Part shown: positions 26,872 to 36,367 of the stretch, in pieces
Numbering within the stretch: position 1 is the first letter of the stretch
How the letters are laid out: the number at the start of each line of letters is the position of its first letter
Assembly: GCF_009389585.1 (NCBI RefSeq)
Contig: NZ_VIYG01000014.1
Span: 1 to 64,000, forward strand
DNA: 64,000 nt
Source of the DNA: Oceanobacillus sp. CFH 90083
Lineage (GTDB): Bacteria > Bacillota > Bacilli > Bacillales > Amphibacillaceae
Direction of reading: 5' to 3'
Notes under the pieces: model-generated
Database searches by the model: none
What the model saw: only the letters and a program-made list of their open reading frames with translations
What the model was told of the DNA's origin: nothing
Made by a program: the position numbers and the translations under genes

Positions 26872-28749
26872 ATGAAACTTCATTTCACTGGGGATTTGGC
26901 ACATGTGAAAACTGGACTGAATCATCTTCTGGACGATTTCGGTATTGAAATGGCCAAGGAAGGACATCGAATCCATGTGACGCAAAGAGAAGGTCCTCTT
27001 TTTGTGAAAAATAATAACGGAACAGGTGAAATTGTATTTCAGGAAAAGATTCATTTTTTCAGAGGGCTTGGATTATGGCTGGAGCATTTTTATTCGGAAA
27101 AAATTTTTAATCTTGTTGAGAGTCCAAGGTTTACAATGAATGGTGCCATGCTGGATGCTTCCCGTAATGCAGTAATCAAGGTAGACGGGATAAAGGATTT
27201 ATTGCGAAAAATAGCAGTAATGGGATTAAACACACTGATGGTATATACAGAAGATACATATGAAGTAGAAGAATACCCTTATTTTGGCTACATGCGTGGA
27301 AGATATACAGCGGAGGAACTGAAGGAATGTGATCAATATGCCGCAGAGTTAGGAATTGAAATGATTCCATGTATTCAGACACTGGCTCATTTAACAGAAG
27401 CATTGAAATGGAATTATGCAATCGATATACGGGATACTGCGGACATTTTATTGGCGGGATCAAAAGAAACGTACATTTTTTTAGAGCATCTCATTGAAGC
27501 TGCAAGCCGTCCATTTCAATCGAAACGGATTCATATCGGGATGGATGAAGCACATCAGCTTGGGTTAGGAAAATATCTCGATAAATATGGTTATAAAAAA
27601 AGATTTGACATCATGAATCAACATCTTCAAGAAGTTGTTACCATTACGGACAAGAAAAAATTAAAGCCGATGATTTGGAGCGATATGTATTTCCGTCTCG
27701 GCTCCAAGTATGGAGGCTATTATGATTTAGAAGCTGATATTCCGCAGTCCGTTATATCATCTATTCCGGAAACACAGCTTGTTTATTGGGATTATTACCA
27801 TGATGATGAAAAATTTTACCGTGCTTTTATTCAAAAGCATAAAGCATTAAAATCCGATCCTGTATTTGCCGGGGGTGTGTGGACGTGGAATGGAATCGCT
27901 CCTAATTATGGAAAAGCCTTTGCCACAACTGAAGCAGCATTACGTGCCTGTAAGAAAGAGAAGATCAATGAGGTCTTTGTCACCATGTGGGGAGATAATG
28001 GGGCTGAAACGCCAATGATGACAGCTTTGCCAGTCTTACAGCTATTTGCTGAACATACTTACCATGAATCATTTTCAGAAGCACATTTACAGAAACGTTT
28101 CCGCTTTTGTACAGGAGCTCATTTTGATGATTTTATGCTCTTCAGCCAATTGGATGAAACACCTGGGGTAAGTAAGGACAATTTACAGACATCCAATCCT
28201 TCCAAGCTGTTATTATGGCAAGATATTTTGATTGGTTTATACGATGCGAATATCAAAAATTTGTCGCTGAACAAACATTATACAGAGCTGACAGCCAAGC
28301 TTGAAAAAGCAGCTGAAAGAAATACGGATTGGGATTTATTATTTGATTTCTATAAGCAATTATCGCATGTTTTGAGTGTGAAAGCGGAATTAGGAAGACG
28401 TTTGAAAGAAATGTATGATAAGCAGGATCGAAGTAAGCTTCAGAATACGATGCCGGCTTTAGAGGATGTAAAAGATCGTGTCGATACATTGAGAAAAGCT
28501 CATCGCACCCTATGGTTTGCACTCAATAAGCCCTTTGGCTGGGAAATTATTGAGATTCGCTATGGCGGCGTGCTGGTACGCATAGATACTGTAATTTACC
28601 GCCTGCATCAATATATCAAAGGAGAAATCAGCAAAATCGATGAGCTGGAAGAAGAACGGCTGCATTTTGAAGGTCCGTATCCGATGTCGGAAGGTTCATT
28701 AGGCAGAAATTTATATCATCGCATTGTAACAGCGGGTAATTTATCTTAA
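26872..28749 (+). CDS. GH20 beta-N-acetylhexosaminidase, cytosolic
   Basis: This GH20 exo-beta-N-acetylglucosaminidase of 625 residues removes terminal GlcNAc/GalNAc by substrate-assisted catalysis. The Asp-Glu catalytic pair is in 'HIGMDEAHQLG' (D225-E226). 'NGAMLDASRNAVIKVDGIKDLL' (about 90-111) opens the barrel and 'GGVWTWNGIAPNYGKAF' supplies the sugar pocket. A helical C-terminal region (about 440-600) follows. This plan resembles the GcnA/Hex1-type subgroup. There is no signal peptide, so it acts inside the cell. It is the first gene of the salvage locus. The SD is weak (GGGGT at a long distance). Confidence 0.9.
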   Translation: MKLHFTGDLAHVKTGLNHLLDDFGIEMAKEGHRIHVTQREGPLFVKNNNGTGEIVFQEKIHFFRGLGLWLEHFYSEKIFNLVESPRFTMNGAMLDASRNAVIKVDGIKDLLRKIAVMGLNTLMVYTEDTYEVEEYPYFGYMRGRYTAEELKECDQYAAELGIEMIPCIQTLAHLTEALKWNYAIDIRDTADILLAGSKETYIFLEHLIEAASRPFQSKRIHIGMDEAHQLGLGKYLDKYGYKKRFDIMNQHLQEVVTITDKKKLKPMIWSDMYFRLGSKYGGYYDLEADIPQSVISSIPETQLVYWDYYHDDEKFYRAFIQKHKALKSDPVFAGGVWTWNGIAPNYGKAFATTEAALRACKKEKINEVFVTMWGDNGAETPMMTALPVLQLFAEHTYHESFSEAHLQKRFRFCTGAHFDDFMLFSQLDETPGVSKDNLQTSNPSKLLLWQDILIGLYDANIKNLSLNKHYTELTAKLEKAAERNTDWDLLFDFYKQLSHVLSVKAELGRRLKEMYDKQDRSKLQNTMPALEDVKDRVDTLRKAHRTLWFALNKPFGWEIIEIRYGGVLVRIDTVIYRLHQYIKGEISKIDELEEERLHFEGPYPMSEGSLGRNLYHRIVTAGNLS

Positions 28750-28777
28750 AGCGAAATAGATTGAAGGAGGATGCTCC

Positions 28778-30367
28778 GTGAGCAATAAAAAATTAGAAAG
28801 AAAAATTGGGCAGCTGCTTGTTGTCGGATTTAATGGAAAATCAGTGACGCCGGAAATAAGGAAATTAATTCATGATTATCACGTTGGTTCCATTATTTTG
28901 TTTAGCAGAAATATCGGGGAGCCGGAAGAGGTTCTGCAATTAACTTCCGGTTTACAGAAAGAAGCAAAAGCTGCCGGATATGAAAAGCCATTGCTTATTT
29001 GTCTGGATCAGGAGAATGGTGTTGTCAGCAGAATTCATCAAGGGATGAGTCCATTTCCCGGTTCGATGGCATTAGGGGCAACAGATAATCCGCACTATGC
29101 TTATAAAATAGGCCTGGCAACGGGGAAAGAACTAAAAGCGCTGGGGATTAACTGGAATTTGGCACCTGTATTAGATGTGAACAATAATCCGGGTAATCCT
29201 GTCATTGGTGTTCGTTCCTTTGGCGAAAATCCTGAAAAAGTAGCGCAATTTGGTGAAGCCATGATGAAAGGGCTGCAAGACGCCGGTGTTATGACAACCT
29301 TAAAACATTTCCCCGGGCATGGGGATACCAATGTAGATTCGCATTTGGAGCTGCCGGTGATTTCACATGAGATGGAGCGGCTGGAAAAAATAGAATTGGT
29401 ACCGTTTAAAGCATGTATTCAGGCAGGTGCAGATTCTGTGATGACGGCTCATGTTTATTTTCCGGCGATTGCACCGGGGGAAAATACACCGGCAACCTTA
29501 TCGAAGCAGGTCTATGTTGATCTTTTACGTAAAAAGCTTGGATTTACCAGAGTCATTACAACAGATTGTATGGAGATGAAAGCGATATCAAAAACAATTG
29601 GAACCGAAAAAGGAGCTGTAAAGGCTCTGCAGGCAGGTACGGATTTTGTCATGATTTCTCATACGTATGCTGTTCAGGAAGGTGCTATTCAAGCAATCGC
29701 CAGTGCTGTTGAAAGCGGAAAATTACCTCTTTCCCGTATCGAAAAATCGATTCAGCGCATCCAGCTGTTGAAAGAAAAATATACAAGCTGGGAGGGTTTG
29801 CATTTTCCTGAAGCCAAAGCTGCATTGCAAATTGTTGGATCAAAAAAACATCGACAGCTGGCACAAACAGTTTATCGGGAAAGTGTAACGATGGTTCATA
29901 ATCATCAGCTGCTGCCATTAAATACAGGGGAGCAGCCGGAAATACTTGTGCTGGAACCGGCTCATGGAGCTGTGATGCAGGTAGAAGATAATAAAAGAAA
30001 TCAAAAATCACTCGGCTCTGCGGTAAGAGAGTATGTTCCGGATGCAGCTGTAGAGATATATGACGTGAATGAAATCGAGGAGGCTATGAACGGAATTATT
30101 GCCCGTGCAAGGAACTATGATTATATCATTTTAGGGACAATCACCGTGACGGAACATAGTCCGGTGATTACGCTCGTAAATCAATTACTGAAAAGAAATA
30201 AGAAGATTATTGGAGTCGGCATGCGGAATCCATATGATTTTCATTTTCTGCAAAATGTGCAAGCATTTATCAACACATACGAATTCAGCTACCCTGCATT
30301 GCAAATTGCTGCAGGAGCCATTTTTGGTGTAGAAGAAGCAAAAGGAACATTGCCAGTTAACATTTGA
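28778..30367 (+). CDS. nagZ: GH3 beta-N-acetylglucosaminidase NagZ-like, cytosolic
   Basis: This glycosidase of 529 residues cuts GlcNAc from GlcNAc-MurNAc or other beta-GlcNAc ends. The NagZ motif 'KHFPGHGDTNVDSH' (residues 176-189) includes the Asp187-His189 dyad used as acid/base in NagZ. 'TTDCMEMKAI' carries nucleophile Asp263, with Cys264 where Ser is usual. The (beta/alpha)8 domain is followed by a C-terminal sandwich domain (about 350-529). There is no signal peptide, whereas B. subtilis NagZ is secreted. SD AAGGAGG lies 8 nt before a GTG start. It lies 28 nt after the GH20 gene. Confidence 0.92.
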   Translation: MSNKKLERKIGQLLVVGFNGKSVTPEIRKLIHDYHVGSIILFSRNIGEPEEVLQLTSGLQKEAKAAGYEKPLLICLDQENGVVSRIHQGMSPFPGSMALGATDNPHYAYKIGLATGKELKALGINWNLAPVLDVNNNPGNPVIGVRSFGENPEKVAQFGEAMMKGLQDAGVMTTLKHFPGHGDTNVDSHLELPVISHEMERLEKIELVPFKACIQAGADSVMTAHVYFPAIAPGENTPATLSKQVYVDLLRKKLGFTRVITTDCMEMKAISKTIGTEKGAVKALQAGTDFVMISHTYAVQEGAIQAIASAVESGKLPLSRIEKSIQRIQLLKEKYTSWEGLHFPEAKAALQIVGSKKHRQLAQTVYRESVTMVHNHQLLPLNTGEQPEILVLEPAHGAVMQVEDNKRNQKSLGSAVREYVPDAAVEIYDVNEIEEAMNGIIARARNYDYIILGTITVTEHSPVITLVNQLLKRNKKIIGVGMRNPYDFHFLQNVQAFINTYEFSYPALQIAAGAIFGVEEAKGTLPVNI

Positions 30368-30456
30368 TTTGCTTTGATTTGTTAAGGAAAGGGGGATAAA
30401 AAATGTGCTACAAATGCTAATGAATCAATAAAGGAAATCAGAGGGGGGATTTTAGG

Positions 30457-32070
30457 ATGAAATACCAGAGAAAAGTCCTGTTTCTATTATGCGCTTCCTT
30501 TTTATTCGTGCTGGCTGCCTGCAGTAACGATGAAAAAGATAATGTGGGCGGAAGTGAAGAAGCACTCGAGAATGTGAATCAAGAAGGAATGCCAATTGTG
30601 GAGAATGAGATTACATTGGATGTATTTGCAGGTCATGCGGCTTCAACAGCGGATGATTGGAATGATGTTCCTGTTTTAAATGAATATGAAAAAATGACGA
30701 ATATGAACATGAATTGGAATCAAGTTCCTATTGACGGATTACAGGAAAAAAGAAATTTAGCGCTTGCAAGTGGTGATTTGCCAGATCTTTTCTACGGTTC
30801 TTATATGCCAAATTCAGATCTATATAAATATGGGGAGCAGGGTATCTTTATTCCACTGAACGATTTAATTGATGAATATGCTCCAAATATTAAGGCATAC
30901 CTGGATGAATATCCGGAGATAAAAAAAGGAATCACCTTCCCGGACGGAAACATCTACGCCATTCCCAGATTAAGAGATCCGGACTCACCGACATCACTGA
31001 TGGATGATAAACCCTGGATTAACAAAGAAATTCTGGATGAAGTTGGGATGGATAACCCGGAAACCACGGATGAGTTTTATGAATATTTAAAAGCGGCAAA
31101 AGAACTATCCGTTGATGGCAATGATGTGATTCCATTCAGCAGTGTGTCTATGGACCGCTTATTCCATTGGCTGACTGGTTCATTTGGTGTATCAAATAAA
31201 GGGATATTGCATCCATCCATTGATGAAGATCCGGAAACGGGAGAATTGCGTTTTTACCGGGCAGCAGATGAGTACAAACAATTGCTTGAATATATGAACA
31301 AACTGTACACAGAAGGTCTGATTGAACAAAATATTTACTCGATTGAAGTGGACCATTTTCTGGCAAACGGTGCAGAAGGAAAATATGCAGCAATGAACTT
31401 CTTCAATCCTAAAGATTATTTTGGAGAAGAAGTCGGCGGACGCTACATTCCTGGTAACGCACTGGAAGGTCCGAATGGAGATAAGCTGTTTACCTCCGTT
31501 ATTTCACCTGTAAACAGTCTCGGGCATTTTTCTATAACTAATGTCAATGAAAACCCGGAAGCAACGATTCGCTGGATTGATTATTTCTGGAGTGATGAAG
31601 GCGCGAAGATGTTCTTTATGGGACTGGAAGGAGAAACGTATGAAGAAACTCCCGATGGGCCGGAATTAACAGAAGAAATTACGAATAACCCCAATGGTTT
31701 AACGGTACAGGAAGCACTGGCTACGTATATTATTAATCCTGGCGGAGGACATCCGGTTATTGAAAATCCGAAATATTCGACAGCACCTGAGTTTCAGCCG
31801 GAAGATCTTGAAAACGCGGAGAATATGGCTCCTTACCTGATTGAAGAGCCCTGGCCGTTTTTCTTTTATGAGGAAGAGGAGCAGGCAATTTTGGATTCCT
31901 TAGGAGCAGATATTCAGAAGTACGTGGCGGAGATGGAAGCGCAATTCGTTACAGGAGAAGCGTCATTTGACGAGTGGGACAATTATGTGAAAACACTGGA
32001 AGAGATGGGTCTCGATGAATATATGGAAATCCAAAAGGAAGCACTGAAACGTTATAAAGAAGGACAGTAA
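30457..32070 (+). CDS. ABC transporter substrate-binding lipoprotein (LplA/LipO type), copy 1
   Basis: This lipoprotein of 537 residues has signal peptide MKYQRKVLFLLCASF...VLAAC (lipobox Cys22), then an acidic linker and a family-1-type solute-binding domain ('NLALASGDLPDLFYG', 'KGITFPDGNIYAIPR', 'LRFYRAADEYKQLLEYMNKL'). It belongs to the large LplA-like binding proteins that feed LplB/LplC permeases. The ligand is probably an amino-sugar oligosaccharide, given the neighbouring glycosidases. It is very similar to the next gene and is preceded by a GAGGGGGG SD. Confidence 0.88.
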   Translation: MKYQRKVLFLLCASFLFVLAACSNDEKDNVGGSEEALENVNQEGMPIVENEITLDVFAGHAASTADDWNDVPVLNEYEKMTNMNMNWNQVPIDGLQEKRNLALASGDLPDLFYGSYMPNSDLYKYGEQGIFIPLNDLIDEYAPNIKAYLDEYPEIKKGITFPDGNIYAIPRLRDPDSPTSLMDDKPWINKEILDEVGMDNPETTDEFYEYLKAAKELSVDGNDVIPFSSVSMDRLFHWLTGSFGVSNKGILHPSIDEDPETGELRFYRAADEYKQLLEYMNKLYTEGLIEQNIYSIEVDHFLANGAEGKYAAMNFFNPKDYFGEEVGGRYIPGNALEGPNGDKLFTSVISPVNSLGHFSITNVNENPEATIRWIDYFWSDEGAKMFFMGLEGETYEETPDGPELTEEITNNPNGLTVQEALATYIINPGGGHPVIENPKYSTAPEFQPEDLENAENMAPYLIEEPWPFFFYEEEEQAILDSLGADIQKYVAEMEAQFVTGEASFDEWDNYVKTLEEMGLDEYMEIQKEALKRYKEGQ

Positions 32071-32125
32071 AGTGTTCTATGATGAATCGCCTCATAAAAG
32101 AATAAAAAGCTTGGAGGTATTTCCT

Positions 32126-33745
32126 GTGAAAATCAAAAAGAAAATTATTATCTTTGCAGCAGTGCCGTTCATTGCATTAGCTGCATGCAATAACGATAAC
32201 AATGATGAGATCGGTGGCAGTGAAGAGGCTTTAAATAACTTAAATACAGAAGGCATGCCAATTGTGGAAGAGAAGATTGAATTAGAAATATTTGCCGGCA
32301 AGGCAGCAACAACAGCGGATGATTGGAATGATGTTCTACTTTTAAATGAATATGAAGAAATGACAAATATGGACATTACCTGGAATATGGTGCCGGCAGA
32401 TGGATTGGAAGAAAGAAGAAACCTGGCGCTTGCAAGCGGGGATTTGCCGGATGTTTTCTATGCTGCGAATCTGCCTGTTTCCGATGTTCAAAGGTACGGA
32501 AGTCAAGGAACATTTATCCCTTTAAATGATTTGATTGAAGAATATGCGCCGAATGTCAAAAAAGTTCTGGATGAAAACCCCGATATCCGTAAAGGAATTA
32601 CGTTTCCTGATGGTAATATCTATTCGATTCCGACTGTATATTCACCAGACTTTTCTTCCTTATTAATTGGTGCAAAAGGATGGATTAATGGAGATTGGCT
32701 AGAACAATTAGAGATGGATAACCCAGAGACAACGGAAGAATTCTATGAATATTTAAAAGCGGTGAAAGAAACAGATTTAAATGGGAATGGAGAAAATGAT
32801 GAAATTCCTTTAAGCAGTGTTGCTGAAATGTCCCGTATCATCCATTGGATTTCCGGAGCATTCGGCGTTCAAAATCGTGGTCAGCTTCATACACTTATTG
32901 ACAGTGACCCAGATTCAGGGGGTATACGTTTTTACCCTATCGACGATCAATATAAAGAAATGTTGATGTATCTGAATAAGCTTTATGAAGAGGAATTGAT
33001 TGAGCAAAATATTTATTCCTTAGAGGTCGACCAGCATTTAGCAAGTGCAGCAGATAACCTCTATGGGGCTGTACAATTCTATAATCCGGTGGAGTTATAT
33101 GGAAAAGAAGTAGGGGAGCAGTTTATCCCGGGCAATGCCTTAGAAGGTCCGGATGGTACGAAAATGTACACAGGAATTACTTCTCCTGTCCTTTCACTGG
33201 GGAATTTCCTGATTACCAGTGAAAATGAAAATCCGGAAGCTACATTAAGATGGATCGATTATTTCTGGAGTGAGGAAGGGCAAAAGATGTTTTTTATGGG
33301 CATTGAAGGTGTGACCTATGAGGAAACAGAGGAAGGTCCGAAACTGACAGAAGAAATGACGAATAATCCGGATGGTTTAACACTGACGCAGGCACTGGCA
33401 GAATATATTATTAACCCTGGCGGCAATCATCCCGTGATTATCACGGATGAGTTCTTTACCGGCTCGGAGAATGCACCAACCGATGTAGAAGCTGCCGAGC
33501 AATTAGAGCCGTATTTAATTGACGAAATTTGGCCGGCATTTACGTATACAGCAGAAGAAAATGACCGTATTACTGTATTAGAAACAGATCTGCAAAAATA
33601 TGTAGAAGAAATGCAGGCCGGTTTTATTACAGGGGAAATTGATTTCTCTGACTGGGATACGTATGTGGATACCATTAAAGAGATGGGCTATGACGAATAT
33701 ATGGAAATTCAACAAGCTGCTTATGAACGCTATAAAGAAAATTAA
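32126..33745 (+). CDS. ABC transporter substrate-binding lipoprotein (LplA/LipO type), copy 2
   Basis: This tandem paralogue of the preceding binding protein has 539 residues, with signal MKIKKKIIIFAAVPFIALAAC (lipobox Cys21). Most landmarks are shared with copy 1 ('GGSEEALNNLNTEGMPIVEE', 'TTADDWNDVLLLNEYEEMT', 'PETTEEFYEYLKAVKE'). The start is GTG at 32126 with TTGGAGGT 7 nt upstream. The in-frame ATG 54 nt earlier lies directly after the first gene's stop and would spoil the signal peptide. The two may bind different oligosaccharides for one permease. Confidence 0.88.
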   Translation: MKIKKKIIIFAAVPFIALAACNNDNNDEIGGSEEALNNLNTEGMPIVEEKIELEIFAGKAATTADDWNDVLLLNEYEEMTNMDITWNMVPADGLEERRNLALASGDLPDVFYAANLPVSDVQRYGSQGTFIPLNDLIEEYAPNVKKVLDENPDIRKGITFPDGNIYSIPTVYSPDFSSLLIGAKGWINGDWLEQLEMDNPETTEEFYEYLKAVKETDLNGNGENDEIPLSSVAEMSRIIHWISGAFGVQNRGQLHTLIDSDPDSGGIRFYPIDDQYKEMLMYLNKLYEEELIEQNIYSLEVDQHLASAADNLYGAVQFYNPVELYGKEVGEQFIPGNALEGPDGTKMYTGITSPVLSLGNFLITSENENPEATLRWIDYFWSEEGQKMFFMGIEGVTYEETEEGPKLTEEMTNNPDGLTLTQALAEYIINPGGNHPVIITDEFFTGSENAPTDVEAAEQLEPYLIDEIWPAFTYTAEENDRITVLETDLQKYVEEMQAGFITGEIDFSDWDTYVDTIKEMGYDEYMEIQQAAYERYKEN

Positions 33746-33825
33746 ATGCCTGTCATCCTGAACAGAAGTTGAATTTATCACCGGCTGGATTTATGTCCAG
33801 CTGGTGGTAAATAGGAGGTTGAAGA

Positions 33826-34773
33826 ATGAAGGGAGTAAAAAATGAAGTTTCTGTATCAGCTCAAAGTAAATTTTATCAAGTGAAAAAGAACTTCGCTCGA
33901 AATTGGCAAATATATGTCTTCTTACTTCCGGCGATTACCTATTTCATTTTATTGCATTATATACCGATGTACGGTGTCCAGATCGCTTTCAAAAACTTTT
34001 TTGCCAACCTAGGAATCTGGGGGAGCCCATGGGTAGGATTTGATCACTTCGAGCGTTTTTTTAATTCGTACTATTTTTGGAGACTGCTTAAAAACACACT
34101 GATATTAAGTGCGTATCAATTAATCTTATTTCCGTTGCCTATTATTCTCGCACTCTCCCTGCATGAAGTTAGAAATAGAGTATTTAAAAGATGGGCTCAA
34201 ACATTAACCTATGCTCCACATTTTATTTCTGTTGTCGTTGTCGTCGGAATGATTGTTATTTTTTTAGACCCTACAACAGGATTAGTAAATCGTCTTATTG
34301 TTGCTTTTGGTGGAAGTCCGATTGATTTTCTGACGAGTCCAAGCTGGTTCAGACACATTTTTACCTGGTCCGGTGTCTGGCAGACGCTCGGGTGGGGCTC
34401 CATTATTTATCTGGCAGCGTTATCCGGTGTTAATCCGGAATTACATGAGGCGGCAAAAGTGGATGGTGCCTCGCGTCTGCAGCGTATTTTTCATATTAAT
34501 ATCCCAAGCATTCTGCCAACGATTGTTGTGTTATTTATTCTAAACATTGGCAGCTTTATGACAGTTGGTTTTGAAAAAGTGCTGCTTATGCAAAATAATT
34601 TAAATGCAAAAACATCTGATGTGATTCAGACATTTGTGTATCAAACGGGTCTCTTGGAAGGACAATACAGTTTTGCTGCGGCTATCGGACTGTTTGACTC
34701 GGCAATCAACATTGCGCTGCTCATCTTATTTAACTATGTAGCCAGAAAAGTAAGCGACAACAGTCTCTGGTAA
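33826..34773 (+). CDS. ABC transporter permease (LplB type)
   Basis: This polytopic inner component of 315 residues has six TM segments. The start of TM1 ('YVFLLPAITYFILLHYIPMYG') and 'IAFKNFFANLGIWGSPWVGFDHF' are typical of LplB. The EAA loop is 'HEAAKVDGASRLQRIFHINIP' (residues about 205-225), which docks the ATPase. No ATPase gene lies in the locus, so a shared MsmX-type ATPase is likely, as known for such B. subtilis importers. AGGAGGTTG lies upstream. Confidence 0.92.
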   Translation: MKGVKNEVSVSAQSKFYQVKKNFARNWQIYVFLLPAITYFILLHYIPMYGVQIAFKNFFANLGIWGSPWVGFDHFERFFNSYYFWRLLKNTLILSAYQLILFPLPIILALSLHEVRNRVFKRWAQTLTYAPHFISVVVVVGMIVIFLDPTTGLVNRLIVAFGGSPIDFLTSPSWFRHIFTWSGVWQTLGWGSIIYLAALSGVNPELHEAAKVDGASRLQRIFHINIPSILPTIVVLFILNIGSFMTVGFEKVLLMQNNLNAKTSDVIQTFVYQTGLLEGQYSFAAAIGLFDSAINIALLILFNYVARKVSDNSLW

Positions 34774-34786
34774 GGAGGTTTGAAGG

Positions 34787-35674
34787 ATGAAAAGATTCAC
34801 GCTGTCAGACCGAGGGTTTGATGTAGTTAATACAATATTTCTTTTTATTATTTTAATATTAATTGTCTATCCTCTGGTCTTTGTTTTAAGTGCCTCTATC
34901 AGTGATCCGCAGGCAGTCAGCTCGGGTAAAATGTGGCTCTGGCCGGTCGATATTACGTTTAAAGGATATGAGCGTGTATTTGCCAATGATGCCATCTGGC
35001 TCGGATACAAAAATACCATTATATACACCGTCGTTGGAACGGCCATTCATTTATTTGTTTTATTGCCTTGCGCATATGCTTTATCACGTAAAGAATTAAT
35101 GGCAAAGAAGCTTATCCTCTGGTTTATTTTATTTACCATGCTGTTTAACGGAGGGTTAATTCCTACTTACCTTGTTGTGAAATCAATGGGGATGCTTGAT
35201 ACGATGTGGGCAATTATTATCCCGAACGTTGTCGGAGCCTGGTCTATTCTGGTTGCGAGAGCTTTTTTTCAGCAAAGTATCCCGGACCAATTAGTAGAAG
35301 CATCCAAAATTGATGGTGCCTCTGATTTCTATATTTTTATCCGGGTGGTATTACCGTTGTCTCTGCCAATTATTGCAGTCATGGCACTGTTCCATGCAGT
35401 TAATTTATGGAATCAGTATTTTAACGCATTAATTTATTTATCAGACCGCGATAAGTACCCGCTGCAATTAATTTTAAGAGAGATTCTCGTTGTAAACCAG
35501 ATGCAGCTGAATGACCCGGGCGGATCAGCGGAATCCCTGGTCGACCAGGTGAAAACAGCCGGTCTGATTAAATATGCAGTGATTATTGTATCATCGCTGC
35601 CATTATTATTAATTTATCCATTTGTCCAACGTTTTTTTGTACAGGGAGTTTTGATAGGCTCGATTAAAGAATAG
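34787..35674 (+). CDS. ABC transporter permease (LplC/YtcP type)
   Basis: This second permease subunit has 295 residues and six TM segments. 'VYPLVFVLSASISDPQAVSSGK' near the N-terminus and 'LFNGGLIPTYLVVKSMGMLDT' are LplC signatures. The EAA loop is 'VEASKIDGASDFYIFIRVVLP' (about residue 170). It pairs with the preceding LplB-type protein (13-nt gap) to form the membrane pore. Confidence 0.92.
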   Translation: MKRFTLSDRGFDVVNTIFLFIILILIVYPLVFVLSASISDPQAVSSGKMWLWPVDITFKGYERVFANDAIWLGYKNTIIYTVVGTAIHLFVLLPCAYALSRKELMAKKLILWFILFTMLFNGGLIPTYLVVKSMGMLDTMWAIIIPNVVGAWSILVARAFFQQSIPDQLVEASKIDGASDFYIFIRVVLPLSLPIIAVMALFHAVNLWNQYFNALIYLSDRDKYPLQLILREILVVNQMQLNDPGGSAESLVDQVKTAGLIKYAVIIVSSLPLLLIYPFVQRFFVQGVLIGSIKE

Positions 35675-35726
35675 GGAGAATCAGGCTGATGTGAAAGGAG
35701 TTTTTAGAGGACGGGAGAGAATGGTG

Positions 35727-36344
35727 ATGAGTGGATTTATTGATGGATATTATCGATTCGCTGTATGGGTGACAAGATTTGCTTACCTAAACTTACTCTG
35801 GATTGCTTTCTCACTGCTTGGACTTGGTTTATTTGGACTATTTCCGGCTACAGCATCGATGTTTGCTGTTGTACGAAAATGGGTTCAGGGAGAGAAAGAT
35901 ATTCCGATCCTGGCTGTTTTTTGGAAGTCCTATAAAAGAGAGTTTTTGAAAATTAATGTGTTAGGATATATTCTTGCAGCAGCAGGCTATGTGATGACAA
36001 TGGAATTTCAAATTTTACGGACGCAGGAGCATATCGCATACACGATAGCCAGCTTTGCAATCATCGGGTTATTTCTGCTGTTAGCTGTTATTATGCTTTA
36101 TATTTTTCCGGTTTTTGCACATTTTCAATTACGGTCATTGGATTATATTAAATGGGCACTGCTGATTGGCATCGGGCATCCTTTATTAACGGTGTTTCTT
36201 TTTGGAATCGTTATTGCAATCAGCTATCTTTCGTTTATGACGATCCCTGCTTTATTCTTTTTCTTTGGGGGGAGTGTGATTGCATATATCATCATGTGGG
36301 GCGTTCAGTTAACCTTTTCAAAAATGGAAAAAAGCCTTGTATAA
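35727..36344 (+). CDS. DUF624 (YesL-like) membrane protein
   Basis: This small polytopic protein of about 205 residues has four to five TM segments, 'FDGYYRFA'-like N-terminus (FIDGYYRFAVWVTRFAYLNLLWIAF split over residues 4-28) and 'GLFGLFPATASMFAVVRKW'. DUF624 proteins accompany LplABC-type sugar importers, but their role is unknown. I use the ATG at 35727, seven nt after GGGAGAG; in-frame starts at 35691, 35721 and 35724 fit the SD less well. Confidence 0.8.
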   Translation: MSGFIDGYYRFAVWVTRFAYLNLLWIAFSLLGLGLFGLFPATASMFAVVRKWVQGEKDIPILAVFWKSYKREFLKINVLGYILAAAGYVMTMEFQILRTQEHIAYTIASFAIIGLFLLLAVIMLYIFPVFAHFQLRSLDYIKWALLIGIGHPLLTVFLFGIVIAISYLSFMTIPALFFFFGGSVIAYIIMWGVQLTFSKMEKSLV

Positions 36345-36367
36345 AATAGATGTGGAGGTGTGCAGGA

